Shown in pieces: positions 25,461 to 35,700 of a DNA stretch of 64,000 nucleotides. Every line of letters begins with the position of its first letter. Within the stretch, counting starts at the first letter, position 1. The DNA is taken from assembly GCF_900115775.1 (NCBI RefSeq), contig NZ_FOXS01000006.1, forward strand, positions 186,001 through 250,000, read 5' to 3'. Source of the stretch: Hymenobacter arizonensis (GTDB taxonomy: Bacteria; Bacteroidota; Bacteroidia; Cytophagales; Hymenobacteraceae). The translations under genes were made by a program, and so were the position numbers. A model generated the notes under the pieces. It was not told the DNA's origin and made no database searches. It saw nothing but the letters and a program-made list of their open reading frames with translations.

Positions 25461-26999
25461 ATGCAACCCTGCCCTGATACTTTGGGCAGCGGACTTTTCA
25501 TATCTGCGTCAACAGTTTTCTTATTGAAAACCCTTTCCCCCCGCATTCTTTTCTTTCGGCTTGGCTTGCTGCTGGCGTTAGCGCCGTTTTTTCTACTCAC
25601 GGCCTACAACCAGCCGTTTTTTGACGATTTCCGCAACGCCTACTGGACGCGGGCCCACGGCACCTGGGGCGTGCAGGCCTGGCTGTTTGAAACCTGGACT
25701 GGGCGCTTCACTTCCACGTTTTTCATGACTGTGCTCAACCCCGTCACCTACGGTTGGCTGGGGGGCGTGAAGCTGGTGGCGGCCGTTCTGATAGTGGTGC
25801 AGTGGGCCAGTATTGGTCATTTTCTGCGGGCACTTTTCCATACTGCTCTTCGGGTTGCTTTTTCCTGGCAAGATGCTTTTTGGTGTGCGGCGCTGCTGCT
25901 GGCACTGTTTTGCAACGCGGCGCCTGCGCCCTTTTCCTTTCTGTACTGGTTTTGCGGCGCCGTGGCCTACCAGATACCCTTGATTGGCTTATTAAATTTC
26001 ACCGCTCTGGCGCTTCGGTCGGGTTGGGGAATACCGGCGAACCGCTGGCAAAGTGCATTTTTGGCTTGTGGCCCGCTGGTGCTCGCCCTAGCCGGCAATG
26101 AGCTGACGCTGGTGCAGGCCCTCCCAATTTTGGCCCTACTAGGCTACGCCCTGCCCGCCAGTAGCCGCCCCCAGTGGTGGCTGTGGCTAGCCATTGGCGC
26201 GATGGCGGCTGCATTGGCTACCGTGGCTCCCGGCAACTGGGTCCGCGCCCGCGCCATGGCTCCCGACGATGCCCTCCAGGCCTACCGCTGGCTGGTGCTG
26301 CTGCCCCGCACGGCATACTCAGCGATGCTATTTCTGGCGCGCCCACTCACGGCCCTTAGTTTGCTGGCGGCAGTGGCCATGGGCTTGTGGCTAGGCTACC
26401 GGCAGCGGGCTGCGGGAACTGCGTCGTTGCGGCTAGCGCCCCGCCAATGGGGAGCGGTGCTGCTGGCATTTGGAATACTTAATGGCATCGGATTTCTGTT
26501 GTTTCGCTACCTCACCGTGGCAGCGCCCTTGCTGCGGGCCCAAAATGAAATCTTGCTGGTGATGTTGATTTCGGTGGCGGCAGTGGCTTGGGCCGCAGCC
26601 CAGCAGCTGCCGGAGCCACACTTTTGGTTCCCGCGCCGGCTGCGACACAGCAGCTTGCTGATTCTGGGGCTGTTCGGCCTGTCTGCCAGCGGGCACGTGC
26701 CCGAGGCATGGCGGGAGCTATTGACTAGCGCCGCGCCTTTTGATGCCCAGATGCAGGCCCGATTTGCCCGCCTCCGCAGTACCAGCCGCGCCCAAGAGCC
26801 GACTGTGACGCTGCCGCCATTGCGGCTGCCGTACGGCCACATTCTCATTCCACTCCGTCAATTCAGCAATTTCATTGAGTTTGATATTGACCTCACTCCT
26901 GGCTGCGAAGGCAACATTAACGGCGTGATGGAGCGCTATTTTGAGGTACCCGATGTGTGCTGTGACACGCGTGCGCCGGCCCTTAACAAGCAGAAATAA
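25461..26999 (+). CDS. DUF6056-like polytopic membrane protein
   Basis: 512 aa from ATG 25461; a TTG at 25524 (491 aa) would start right before the first helix and is a good alternative. About eleven hydrophobic segments are visible. The N-terminal loop LLTAYNQPFFDDFRNAYWTRAHGTWG carries an acidic DDF motif after the first helix, and the order of helices resembles the DUF6056 family and GT-C-type membrane glycosyltransferases, where such acidic loops bind the polyprenyl donor. A cytosolic or periplasmic tail of about 100 residues follows. A role in surface glycan or glycolipid synthesis is an inference. Confidence 0.62.
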   Translation: MQPCPDTLGSGLFISASTVFLLKTLSPRILFFRLGLLLALAPFFLLTAYNQPFFDDFRNAYWTRAHGTWGVQAWLFETWTGRFTSTFFMTVLNPVTYGWLGGVKLVAAVLIVVQWASIGHFLRALFHTALRVAFSWQDAFWCAALLLALFCNAAPAPFSFLYWFCGAVAYQIPLIGLLNFTALALRSGWGIPANRWQSAFLACGPLVLALAGNELTLVQALPILALLGYALPASSRPQWWLWLAIGAMAAALATVAPGNWVRARAMAPDDALQAYRWLVLLPRTAYSAMLFLARPLTALSLLAAVAMGLWLGYRQRAAGTASLRLAPRQWGAVLLAFGILNGIGFLLFRYLTVAAPLLRAQNEILLVMLISVAAVAWAAAQQLPEPHFWFPRRLRHSSLLILGLFGLSASGHVPEAWRELLTSAAPFDAQMQARFARLRSTSRAQEPTVTLPPLRLPYGHILIPLRQFSNFIEFDIDLTPGCEGNINGVMERYFEVPDVCCDTRAPALNKQK

Positions 27000-27035
27000 G
27001 TACGCGTAGCCCAGGCGCTTTCCAGCTGCCTCGGT

Positions 27036-27043
27036 TATCTTGG
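27036..27043 (+). promoter_or_regulatory. Possible -7 box directly before the exonuclease gene
   Basis: TATCTTGG matches TAnnTTTG at seven of eight positions and ends 4 nt before the ATG at 27048. No good -33 was seen. If active it would give a leaderless mRNA. Confidence 0.3.
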
Positions 27044-27047
27044 CAGT

Positions 27048-27659
27048 ATGCAAGCAGAAATTACCCAGGCCCTGGCAGGGCTCAACTTCACGGCCATCGA
27101 TTTTGAGACCGCTAACGAACGCCGGTCCAGTGCCTGCGCTGTGGGCGTGGTGCGGGTGCAGGGCGGCCAGATTGTGGAAACCTACCAAACCCTGCTGCGC
27201 CCCCGCGAGCTGCGCGTAGACTGGCGCAACTACCAGGTGCACGGCATTGCCGAGACCGACCTGCACAGCGCTCCTACCCTGGCCGACGTTTGGACCGAAG
27301 TGCTGCCCTACCTGCACCGCCAGCCCGTGGTGGCGCACAATTCGGCGTTCGATGTGAGCGTGCTCGAGCACACCCTGCGCGACTACGACCTGCCCGTCCC
27401 GCCTTTTCATTGCCTCTGCTCGGTGAAGCTGAGCAAAGTGGCCTGGCCTCAGCTCGAGCGCCACAAGCTCGACCACGTAGCGGCCTACTTCGGCATTCCG
27501 CTCAACCACCACGATGCGCTTTCCGACGCCCGCGCCTGTGCCGAAATTACCGTACAAGCTTTTCGTTCTGGCACCCATTTGCCCCTTTGCTTCAAGCAAC
27601 GAGAGCTTACGGCAGGGCTGGCGCGGCGGGTGGCGGCCCCCTCCTTCAAGCACGCTTAG
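27048..27659 (+). CDS. 3'-5' exonuclease, DEDDh (DnaQ-like) family
   Basis: 203 aa. All five DEDDh residues are visible: D18 and E20 in AIDFET (ExoI), D102 in AHNSAFD (ExoII), and H155 with D160 in HHDALSDA (ExoIII). VHGIAETDL is the usual connecting segment. It is a stand-alone proofreading-type nuclease resembling the epsilon subunit of DNA polymerase III or exonuclease X rather than a polymerase domain. It is a single gene; a weak hairpin follows at 27660. Confidence 0.92.
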   Translation: MQAEITQALAGLNFTAIDFETANERRSSACAVGVVRVQGGQIVETYQTLLRPRELRVDWRNYQVHGIAETDLHSAPTLADVWTEVLPYLHRQPVVAHNSAFDVSVLEHTLRDYDLPVPPFHCLCSVKLSKVAWPQLERHKLDHVAAYFGIPLNHHDALSDARACAEITVQAFRSGTHLPLCFKQRELTAGLARRVAAPSFKHA

Positions 27660-27692
27660 CCGCCGACACCTTTTTGCTTAAGTTGGCGGTTT
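27660..27692 (+). terminator. Weak hairpin after the exonuclease gene
   Basis: CCGCCGAC (27660-27667) can pair with GTTGGCGG (27682-27689), including one G-U pair, around a 14-nt loop; only three T follow. It is low confidence as a terminator. Confidence 0.3.
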
Positions 27693-27781
27693 CCCACGGC
27701 GCATCCCTGCCGTATAATGAACAAGCTAGCAGCCTCGTGCCGCCCTGCTTGTCGACTTTGGTCTTTTCAAACCCGTTTAAG

Positions 27782-28756
27782 ATGAAGCGTCTGCGACTGT
27801 TCCGCTGGGTTGGCTTATGTCTAATACTGGCGCTGGGCAACGCTTGTCAGTCCTCCAAATCAGAGGAAAAGGCCACCAGCAGTGTTACCGAAGAGCGGGC
27901 TAACCTCCCTACTGCTGCCCCTCCCGTAGGCACTCCACCCGTGGCCATGGCCCCGCCTCCGGCCAGTCCTGCCCAACTCCGAACGCTAGCGCAGAGCTTC
28001 GACCCCATCATCCGGGGGGCCTGGGTAACGACGGGCTACCTGGAAGCCGTGCAAAAGTCCAAGTCTCCGTTGAAGGCTGCCGATGCAGTGGGCGCGGTAT
28101 CGGAAATCCACATCAACCCGGCAGCCCGGGCCGGCGACAGCCTTGTGCTCACCGTGGGGTTTGGCAACCACGAGGGCGGTAACACTACCCTCTATTACCG
28201 GCCCGGCCAGCAGCCAAACTCTCTGGCCACCCGCTACCGCGACTACGACTCGCCGGGCAGCTACGCCGAGCTAAGCTACCGCCTCGGCCCCCGCGACACC
28301 ACGCTGCTGTTGACTACCTATAGTCGGAGCCGCCGGGCCCTGAACCGCACGGCGTACCGACGCGTGGCAGGGGCCCAAGTCGGTACGCTGGGTGCCCTGA
28401 ACCGCGCCGTAAACCAGCGGCTGTTCGTGGGAAGCTACACTGGTGTCGACTCCTTAGGCAAGCCCGCGGCCATGCAGTTTGCCGCCAACGGCCGCCTGAA
28501 AGGCTTGAAAGGGTTCCGAACCTATACCGTGAACACTGACTTCAGCGGCGGACCCGGCAACGACATCGACCACCTCGTCCTAGACCCCCAAACCAAGCAC
28601 ACCCGACTGATGGGCTATAGCCACCGGGCCGATACCCTGCGTCTGTACGCCGCCGATACCGTAGAGCCGCAGCTGGTGGCTGGCACCGAAGACGAATACA
28701 CCCTGCCCGTGCTGGTTCGCGGCCGCCTGCTCTTCACCCTGGTGCGGCGCCGGTAA
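27782..28756 (+). CDS. Hypothetical lipoprotein
   Basis: 324 aa. The ATG at 27782 is chosen because it starts with a lipoprotein signal (basic MKRLRLFRW, hydrophobic core, LALGNAC with Cys22); the same frame is open far upstream but there overlaps the exonuclease gene. A Pro/Ala/Ser-rich linker (about 25-65) leads to a domain of about 260 residues with repeated beta-strand character (DSLVLTVGFGNHEGGNTTLYYRPG, LLLTTYSRSRRALNRTAYRR, GRLLFTLVRRR). No family was recognised. It is convergent with the outer-membrane protein gene, leaving only 9 nt between the two stop codons. Confidence 0.7.
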   Translation: MKRLRLFRWVGLCLILALGNACQSSKSEEKATSSVTEERANLPTAAPPVGTPPVAMAPPPASPAQLRTLAQSFDPIIRGAWVTTGYLEAVQKSKSPLKAADAVGAVSEIHINPAARAGDSLVLTVGFGNHEGGNTTLYYRPGQQPNSLATRYRDYDSPGSYAELSYRLGPRDTTLLLTTYSRSRRALNRTAYRRVAGAQVGTLGALNRAVNQRLFVGSYTGVDSLGKPAAMQFAANGRLKGLKGFRTYTVNTDFSGGPGNDIDHLVLDPQTKHTRLMGYSHRADTLRLYAADTVEPQLVAGTEDEYTLPVLVRGRLLFTLVRRR

Positions 28757-28765
28757 AGGGAAGCT

Positions 28766-31700
28766 TTAGAACAGCACGGCCACCTGCATGCGACCGGTGT
28801 GCACGGTATTCAAGCCGCTGGCTTTGCGGCCGTCGTAGGCCAGCGTAATGTTCAGGCCGTTGCTGAGGCGCTGCTCCACGTTCAGGTTCCAGGTGTAGTT
28901 GCTGCCGGGGCGCAGGGCGTTGAGGATTTCCACGGCCACCACGGAGTTGGGGTTGGTGCCCTCAAACTTGACGTTGGTGTAACGGGTAGCCACCGTGATG
29001 ATGCGCTTGTTTACCTGGCTGAGGCGGGTCTCGAGGCCCAACTCGTCGAAGATGCCGGGGTTGAGCTCGGCGCCTTCCATAGCGAGGGTATTTTGCTTGC
29101 GGGTGTGCAGGTAGGTGCCAGTGAGGCGCAGGCTGGGCGTGGGCTGGTAGCTTACTTCGGGCTGCGCGGTATAAATGAGCAGGCGGTAGTTGCGGGTGAG
29201 CAAGTAGGTGCTGTTCGACTCGCGAATCTCCCGGGTGCCGGTGAGGCGCCCCGTAAACGAAGTGGCCAGGGTGCGGCGCACCAGCAGGCTTTGGGTGCTC
29301 AGGTTGCGCAAGTCGGCGCCCTGGGCCAGCAGCGTTTTCTGCTGGGTTTGCTGTACCGTGAATTCAGCCCCAAAAATTGGATTAGACCGATTGAAGTACA
29401 GCGTGTTGCGCATCAGCTGATTGAAGGCAATCAGTTGCTCGTCTTCCTTGTCGTAGCTAAACGGGCTGAGGCGCGAAAGCAGCGACGGGTCGGTGGTGCG
29501 GCGGTCCACGGTGATGCTGGTGAGGGTAGCGAAGCGCGAAGCGGCTGCCCGCAGGCCGCCGGCTTCGCGCCAGCCGCGCGGGGCAGCCGTGGTCAGGCGG
29601 TAGCTGAGGCGGTTGGTAAAGGCCGTAATGTAGTCCGAAGTTGGCAAATACACCTTGATGAAGGTCCGATACTGGGCGTCCGAGGTCTGGGCTTCAAAAA
29701 ACTCGTCCTTGTCCTGCTGCCCGTCGCCGTCGGCGTCGCCCCCGTAAAAATGGGTGCCTTGGCCTGCCGGCACGGCAATAAACGAAAAGTCTCGCTTCAG
29801 TTCCCGGCCCGTGGCCACGCTGTAGTTCAGCTCGGAACGAATCTGATTTTGCAGCAGGCTGGCGTTGTAGAACACCTGCCCCAGCACCGTGCGATTGCGG
29901 GCCAGGCCCAGGGAGTCGAGGTCGCGGTAGGTGGCCAGCAGTCGAACGTCCTGGGTTTTGCCCAGCCGCGAGGCCAATGTGCCCTGCCAGGTTTGGGCCG
30001 TGCCGCGCAGCCGCAGGGCGTTTTGCTCGGGGTTGGGGGTTTGGTCGCGTCGGTAGCTGTAATCGAGGCGGTACTGGGTGCGGGCCGAGTCGCGGCTCTG
30101 GATAAACACGTTGTGCTCATCAAAGTAGTTGGCCGAACGAACGGTGTCGGTGGTCGCCGAGCTCACCCGGTTTTTGTCGAAGCGGTAGGTGTAGCCCGGC
30201 ACTACCTTCCCGCTCACGAAGCGGCCCGTGGCCTCGCCCCGGGCCCAGTCGGACTGGAAGCGGCCGGCACTGGAGTTGAGCACAAACAGCGAGCCGCGCA
30301 GTTCCAGGTTGCCCACCTTCTGGGCCGCATCTACCCAGTGCTGCAAGCCGCTTACCTCGCCGCGCCGGAAACGGCGGCTGAGCCGGTAGCTCACGCCGTT
30401 GTTGGCGTCTTTCATCAGCCCCAGGCTGAAATTGAAAATATTATCGGACTGTGCTGTCAAGCCGTTGGCATTGCTTTGCAGCGTGTTGGTAGCACTCCAG
30501 TTGCGGTCAAACTCAATGTCGCGGTAGCGGTCTATCGGCGAGAAGCGCTTGCCGGTGTACTCATAGTCCAAGGTAGAGCGAAAGCGGTAGTTGCGCAGCA
30601 CGCCCTGCGCCAGGGCGTCGGGCAGTTGGCGGTCCTGCACCACGTAGCCCATGCGCATGGCGCCGTCCTCGTCCCGCTCGGTCGAAAAGCGGTTGCGGTC
30701 GAGACGCGAGCGGGCGGCGTCAAAAAAAACAGTGGTACTGCTGTCAACCTGATAACTCACACTCCCCGAAACCATCTGCTTCAGCAGCGGCGTGGGCAGC
30801 CGCCGCACCGGGGCATAGCGCCCCTGCCCTACCCCCACAAATCGGTAGACGCGGCCGTTGCTGCTCACCTCGCTGGGGTCATTGGACAGGGCGTAGTCGC
30901 CATTGCCCTGCCCCACGTCCGTAAACCGCACCTCATATACCACGCCCAGAGTATCGGCCCCCACCGCCCGGCTAAACCGGCCCGTGGTAGTATCGCGACG
31001 ATACAGCACTTTCGTGCGCGTGTAGCCCACCACTTCCTCGCCGCGCGTCACCGCAAACGGCACGTTGCCAGCCTGCTGCAGCTGCGCACGCTGGGTTTCG
31101 TCCAGGTTGAGGTTGGGCGAATTGTCGGGGTTGTCGGCTTCCTGGTAAAAATTGCCCTGCACACGCAGCCGGCCTAGCTGCTGGTAGTGGCTCAGGGCGT
31201 AAAGCGAGCGGGCGTAGTTCAAGTCCGAGTATTCGAAATCAATCTTAATCCGGGAGTTGCGGGTGATGAGGTGGCTCGGCGTGAACGTGACTTCGGCCAA
31301 GTTGTAGTCAATGGTGTAGTCGGCGTCGAAGCCCCGGGTTTGCAGGCGGCCATCGAGGTACACCCGCTCGGAATTAGCCAGCACGATAATGAACTGCTCG
31401 CCATTGGGCCCATTGAGGCGGTAAGGCCCCTGCACGTTCTCAATGGGCGGAATCTCAATACTAGCAAACTTGCCCTTGGCCACCCCGCCCGCAGCCGAGG
31501 TCGACGACTGCCACGCCACGCCCCGGCGCACGCCCGCACTGTTCACGGTAGCCCCCGTTACGGGAGCGCTGTCACCTTGGGGCAACGGCGGCCCATCTGC
31601 CCCACCCACGCCCTGCCGGTTAGGGTCGGTGAGCTGCGGCTGGCTGATGGCGGGTGGGTTTAGGGTGACTGGCGAAGGCCCGTTGGGCAAGGAATTGGGC

Positions 31701-32587
31701 ATGCCCCCCGGCACCTGCCCGGCCTGCCCGTTCAGAAACACGGCGTTCGACACGCCCTGCATGGCTCCCAGGCCGGCCAGCCCCACGATGGGTGGCCCAA
31801 AATTGGCCTCGGCCGCGGCTCCCTGTATGTTCTTGTAGTAGCGCAGAAAGTAATCGGGCTTGTTGCGCAGCACCACGTCACCGGCCGTCAGGTTCCAGTT
31901 CGGGTTGGTCAGGGTGATGAATATTCTATCGAACTGCTGCAGCTGCTGGGTGTTGCCCTCCGGCTGAAAGGGTACGTTCTGGTCACTGATGGCTGCCGTG
32001 AGGTTGATATTTTCAGCCAGCTTGCCCTCCAGCTGCAGGTTGAGGGCCGAGTTCACAAAAACGTTCTGGGTGTTGCCAAAGCTGATGCCCCGCGCCAGAT
32101 TGCCGGTTTTGTTGATGCCCGGCGTGCTCAGAATCTGCTCTTTCACCGAGAAGTCTTCGTACCGCATGGCGTCGCGCCGGAAGCTCAGGCTGTCCATCAG
32201 GCTCAGGGGCCGCCGAAAACGTGCCGCCGACAGCTGCAGGGGCAGCACCCGGTAGCACAGCAGCAGCGAGTCGGGCACGGGCAAGTCGCTGGTATCGCGC
32301 GGGGCCGGTCGAATCCAGCTGTACCGGTCAGTGCGCGCGTCATACGCCACCGCCTGCCCCTGCACCGTCACCGAAGAAGGCACTACCGTGAGCGTATCGA
32401 CGAGGGCAAATGTGGTGGTGTCCCGCCCCAGCGCCAGCGGCACGTAGCGGCAGCGCCGGGTGTTAGGCGGGGTAGCTTCGCCCGGACGAACGGGCCGCAC
32501 CTGTGCCTCCGCCCGCCCGGTCAGGAATAATAGCGCCGCAACGAGCAGGCCCGCGAAGGGTAAGCACAGGCGTAAGCGGCGAATCAT
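28766..32587 (-). CDS. Large outer membrane beta-barrel protein of unknown function
   Basis: 1273 aa with a signal peptide (cleavage near RAEAQ, residue 29). The N-terminal 300 residues carry ILSTPGINKTGNLARGISFGN, VNSALNLQLEGKLAENINLTAAISDQNVPFQPEGNTQQLQQFD and FITLTNPNWNLTAGDVVL, motifs that recall the membrane-spanning part of SprA-type Bacteroidota proteins, though those are about twice as long. A Pro/Gly-rich insert (about 290-345) is followed by hundreds of residues of alternating strands rich in Arg, Tyr and Gln, ending in VAVLF with a terminal aromatic residue. A Ca-binding-like loop, DADGDGQQDKDE, lies near residue 950. Secretion or surface structure is a guess. Confidence 0.7.
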   Translation of the reverse strand: MIRRLRLCLPFAGLLVAALLFLTGRAEAQVRPVRPGEATPPNTRRCRYVPLALGRDTTTFALVDTLTVVPSSVTVQGQAVAYDARTDRYSWIRPAPRDTSDLPVPDSLLLCYRVLPLQLSAARFRRPLSLMDSLSFRRDAMRYEDFSVKEQILSTPGINKTGNLARGISFGNTQNVFVNSALNLQLEGKLAENINLTAAISDQNVPFQPEGNTQQLQQFDRIFITLTNPNWNLTAGDVVLRNKPDYFLRYYKNIQGAAAEANFGPPIVGLAGLGAMQGVSNAVFLNGQAGQVPGGMPNSLPNGPSPVTLNPPAISQPQLTDPNRQGVGGADGPPLPQGDSAPVTGATVNSAGVRRGVAWQSSTSAAGGVAKGKFASIEIPPIENVQGPYRLNGPNGEQFIIVLANSERVYLDGRLQTRGFDADYTIDYNLAEVTFTPSHLITRNSRIKIDFEYSDLNYARSLYALSHYQQLGRLRVQGNFYQEADNPDNSPNLNLDETQRAQLQQAGNVPFAVTRGEEVVGYTRTKVLYRRDTTTGRFSRAVGADTLGVVYEVRFTDVGQGNGDYALSNDPSEVSSNGRVYRFVGVGQGRYAPVRRLPTPLLKQMVSGSVSYQVDSSTTVFFDAARSRLDRNRFSTERDEDGAMRMGYVVQDRQLPDALAQGVLRNYRFRSTLDYEYTGKRFSPIDRYRDIEFDRNWSATNTLQSNANGLTAQSDNIFNFSLGLMKDANNGVSYRLSRRFRRGEVSGLQHWVDAAQKVGNLELRGSLFVLNSSAGRFQSDWARGEATGRFVSGKVVPGYTYRFDKNRVSSATTDTVRSANYFDEHNVFIQSRDSARTQYRLDYSYRRDQTPNPEQNALRLRGTAQTWQGTLASRLGKTQDVRLLATYRDLDSLGLARNRTVLGQVFYNASLLQNQIRSELNYSVATGRELKRDFSFIAVPAGQGTHFYGGDADGDGQQDKDEFFEAQTSDAQYRTFIKVYLPTSDYITAFTNRLSYRLTTAAPRGWREAGGLRAAASRFATLTSITVDRRTTDPSLLSRLSPFSYDKEDEQLIAFNQLMRNTLYFNRSNPIFGAEFTVQQTQQKTLLAQGADLRNLSTQSLLVRRTLATSFTGRLTGTREIRESNSTYLLTRNYRLLIYTAQPEVSYQPTPSLRLTGTYLHTRKQNTLAMEGAELNPGIFDELGLETRLSQVNKRIITVATRYTNVKFEGTNPNSVVAVEILNALRPGSNYTWNLNVEQRLSNGLNITLAYDGRKASGLNTVHTGRMQVAVLF

Positions 32588-32747
32588 GCAGTAAAGGTCG
32601 GGAGAAGTGTCGGCACAACGCCCAAAGCCTCAGGTTTGGTGCCTTGTTTTAGAATGGCTTAAGCTGCTCTGTCAATTAACCCCGTCACCTGCGCAGCGGC
32701 TCCCAACCCTACTCTCAGCCAAGCATCAGCTCAGACCGAACCGACCC

Positions 32748-35700
32748 TCACCCAGCCAGCGGCAGCTCAATGTGAAATTGCGTGCCTTCGTCCACTTTGG
32801 TTTCAAACCAAATCCGTCCTCCCGCACTCTCAATGCCGCGCTTGGCTACCGCCAGCCCAATGCCGGACCCCGTTTCCTTAGTCGTGAAATTGGGCACGAA
32901 AACCTTTCCTCTCACCTCATCGGGAATGCCCGCCCCGTTGTCGCAAATGCTCACCCGCAGGCGGCCACTGTCGGCCGGCACCAGCGACACGCCAATGTGC
33001 GGCTCCCGGCCGTGGGGCACAGCCTGCCGCGCGTTTATCAGCAGGTTGTTAAAGGTGCGCACCAGCAGGTTTTCGTCCGCGTACACCACGTAGCGCTCGC
33101 TTTCCGAGTCCGGAGGCAAGTGCAGTTCCAGGGCGCCGTCGTTGGTGTCGGGCTGGTGCAGGGCCGCGCAACGGCGCAGAATCGCCGCCACATCCAGCCG
33201 TTCGGGACGCATGGCCGGCAGGTTGGTAAACGTGCTAAATGACGTGGCAATGTCGCTCAGCACGTCGATTTGAGTAATAAGGGTTTGAGAAATCCGCCCA
33301 ATCAATTCCTCAGCGTTCGGCCGGCGCTCGTTAATTGCTTTCTGCAGAAACTGCAGGCTCAGCTTCATCGGCGTGAGCGGGTTCTTGATTTCGTGGGCCA
33401 CCTGCCGGGCCATTTCGCGCCACGCCGCCTCTTTTTCCTGAGCCGCCAGCTCCCGCTTACTAGCCTCTAGCTTGGTAAGCATGGTGTTGTATTCGCGCAC
33501 CAGCAGACCAATCTCATCGTCGGAGCTGCGGTAGTCCAGCAGTTCGTTTTCGCCAGTCAGAGTGGTTAGCGTCAGCTTTTCGGTAATGAGCTTAAGCGGA
33601 GCCGTGAGCTGCCGCGCTGCCACAAAAGCCAGGCCCAAGAACAGCAAAAACATCAACGTAAAGATGTTCAAGATGGTCGTAAATAGCTCGGTTAGCTTGG
33701 TATTCAGCTCTTTCTCAGAGTCAAAAAATGGAATCCCCACGTACCCGAGAATAGGCCCAGTGGGCAGGGCAGTATCATCGGCCGAGTCGTTGTTGAATTC
33801 ATCCTGCAGCGAGGCGTCGCCGTCGAAATTTGCAGACGATTTGCCGCCCCGACGGTGTCTACTCTGCCCAATGGCATGCCCCGCCAGGTCGGATATCACC
33901 AGCTCCCCCACCCCAGCCCGCACCGGCAAATACAGCGCGTTGAACGACAGCGACCCCGCCCGCTCCGTGAGCAAAGCCCGCTGCTTGTTCTGTTCGCGCA
34001 GCGCCACCACAGCCTGTGGGTTCAGCAGCGGCCCCAACAGCCCGGCATCGAAAATCAAGGGCTGGCTGCTGGCCAGCAACTCCCCGTGCACATCGTAGAG
34101 GTTCAGGTCGGTTTCGGTCAGGCCCGCCACGTTCTTCGCTAGTGCCGCCAGCGTGGGCTTGGCCGTGCTATCCGAGAGCAAGTGGCGCTGCCGGCGCAGG
34201 CTCTCCAGGGCCAGCTGGCCGCGGCGCTCATACGTGCGGGTCAGGTCGCGCTGGTAAGAGGAAATAAGCTGACTGGCCGTGGCCACGCTCACCACCACCA
34301 GCGGCACCACAATGCCCACATTCAGCAGCAGTTGGATACGGGCACTGAAATTGAGCCGCAAACGCGCAATTGACTCCCGACGTAACAGGAGCAACAGCCC
34401 TACCACCAGCAGCCAGAAAAACGACGACATGAGGAACTGGAACGAGAAGTTGGCCAACCAGTCGCCCAGCGAGTAAGTGGCCGTGGTTACCACCACGGTC
34501 CGGTCCAAGGAGCCGCGCACGGCGTAGTGATGGTAGCCATTGAGGCTTATTCCCGCGTCGTACAGGCGCGGTTCGGCCAGCAGGCTGGTGGGCAGCCGGT
34601 TCGTGTAATCAAAGTCGCCTTCGCTGTACATCAGTCCGCCCTTGGTGTAGCCAGCGTAGCTGAGCTCGGTAGCGAGGCTAGGCTGAAAGAACTTCTGGTC
34701 GACCAGCAACTCGGGCAAAACGCTGTAGGAAGTAAGCTGCTTCAGCGTCAGCTCTACCCGCACCGCCCCTAGGGGCAAGCCAGACCCGCTCACGCGGTTG
34801 CCCGGCACCTTAACCTGAGCGACATAGCGGCGGGAGCTGAATGGATTACCCGAATGCAGCAGAAACACTCCGCGCTGGCCGGTTGGGGTAGCCGTGCGCT
34901 CCAGCTCGGCCCGCGACTCTACAAAGCTGGGAGTGCCGGGCGCGGCGCCCAAGGGCTCACCCGCTTCGTCGTAGAGAATGATGTTATTCTCGTATTTATC
35001 GAAGTAGTCGCTCAAATACTGCCGGGCAATGCGCTGGCGCACGGCTTCGGGCTGGCCAAAAGCAGCCGAAAGCGAACGGCGCACAAACGGGTCGCGGGCA
35101 ATTTCCCGCATCCGCTCGCCCAGCTCAATCTCTCCATAAAAATCATTATCAATCAGCAAGTTGCTCGCCACCCTCTCCTTATCAACCAGCAGCTGCTTCT
35201 CGAAATGGGCGTAAAGTGCCAGCGCACCGGTTGCCGAGGCCAACGCCAGCAGCAGCACTATCAGCACCGAAGACTGGTAGCTTCCGGTCAGCGGTTCGGC
35301 GCGCAGGTTCACGGCCCGCACCAGCGCTGCAAACAGCAGCAACACCCCGGCCAGCAGCACCCAAGGCAGCTCCCAGGCCAAGCCCACGCCCAACAAAGGC
35401 AGCGCCGTCACGGCCGGCCCCAGCAGCAACGTACGCCGTGGCACGTGCTGCAGCAGCGCTCCCGCCAGCTGCGTCAACCCAAAAAAGACCACCAGCCACG
35501 CAGCCGTGTGCAACAGCACCGCCAGTCCCAGCAGTACCCAAAACCCTGTTACCTGCAGATTCCGGGTTATGTCCAGGCTTAGCTGCGAGCTGCCAAACGC
35601 CGTGGTGTAGTACATAAAAAGCAGCACCAGCCACCCGGCAAAGAACACGCCCACGCCCGCCGCGGCCAGCGCCTGCCCACCCGGCGAACGGGGCGCCCGC

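Noticed and set aside
27290..27781. Upstream extension of the lipoprotein reading frame
   Set aside because: It overlaps the exonuclease gene in another frame, and the lipoprotein signal starts exactly at 27782.
28799..31177. 792-aa open frame on the plus strand
   Set aside because: It lies fully inside the outer-membrane protein gene on the other strand, has no family motifs and a composition (Val, Gln, His, Gly) typical of an antisense frame in GC-rich DNA.
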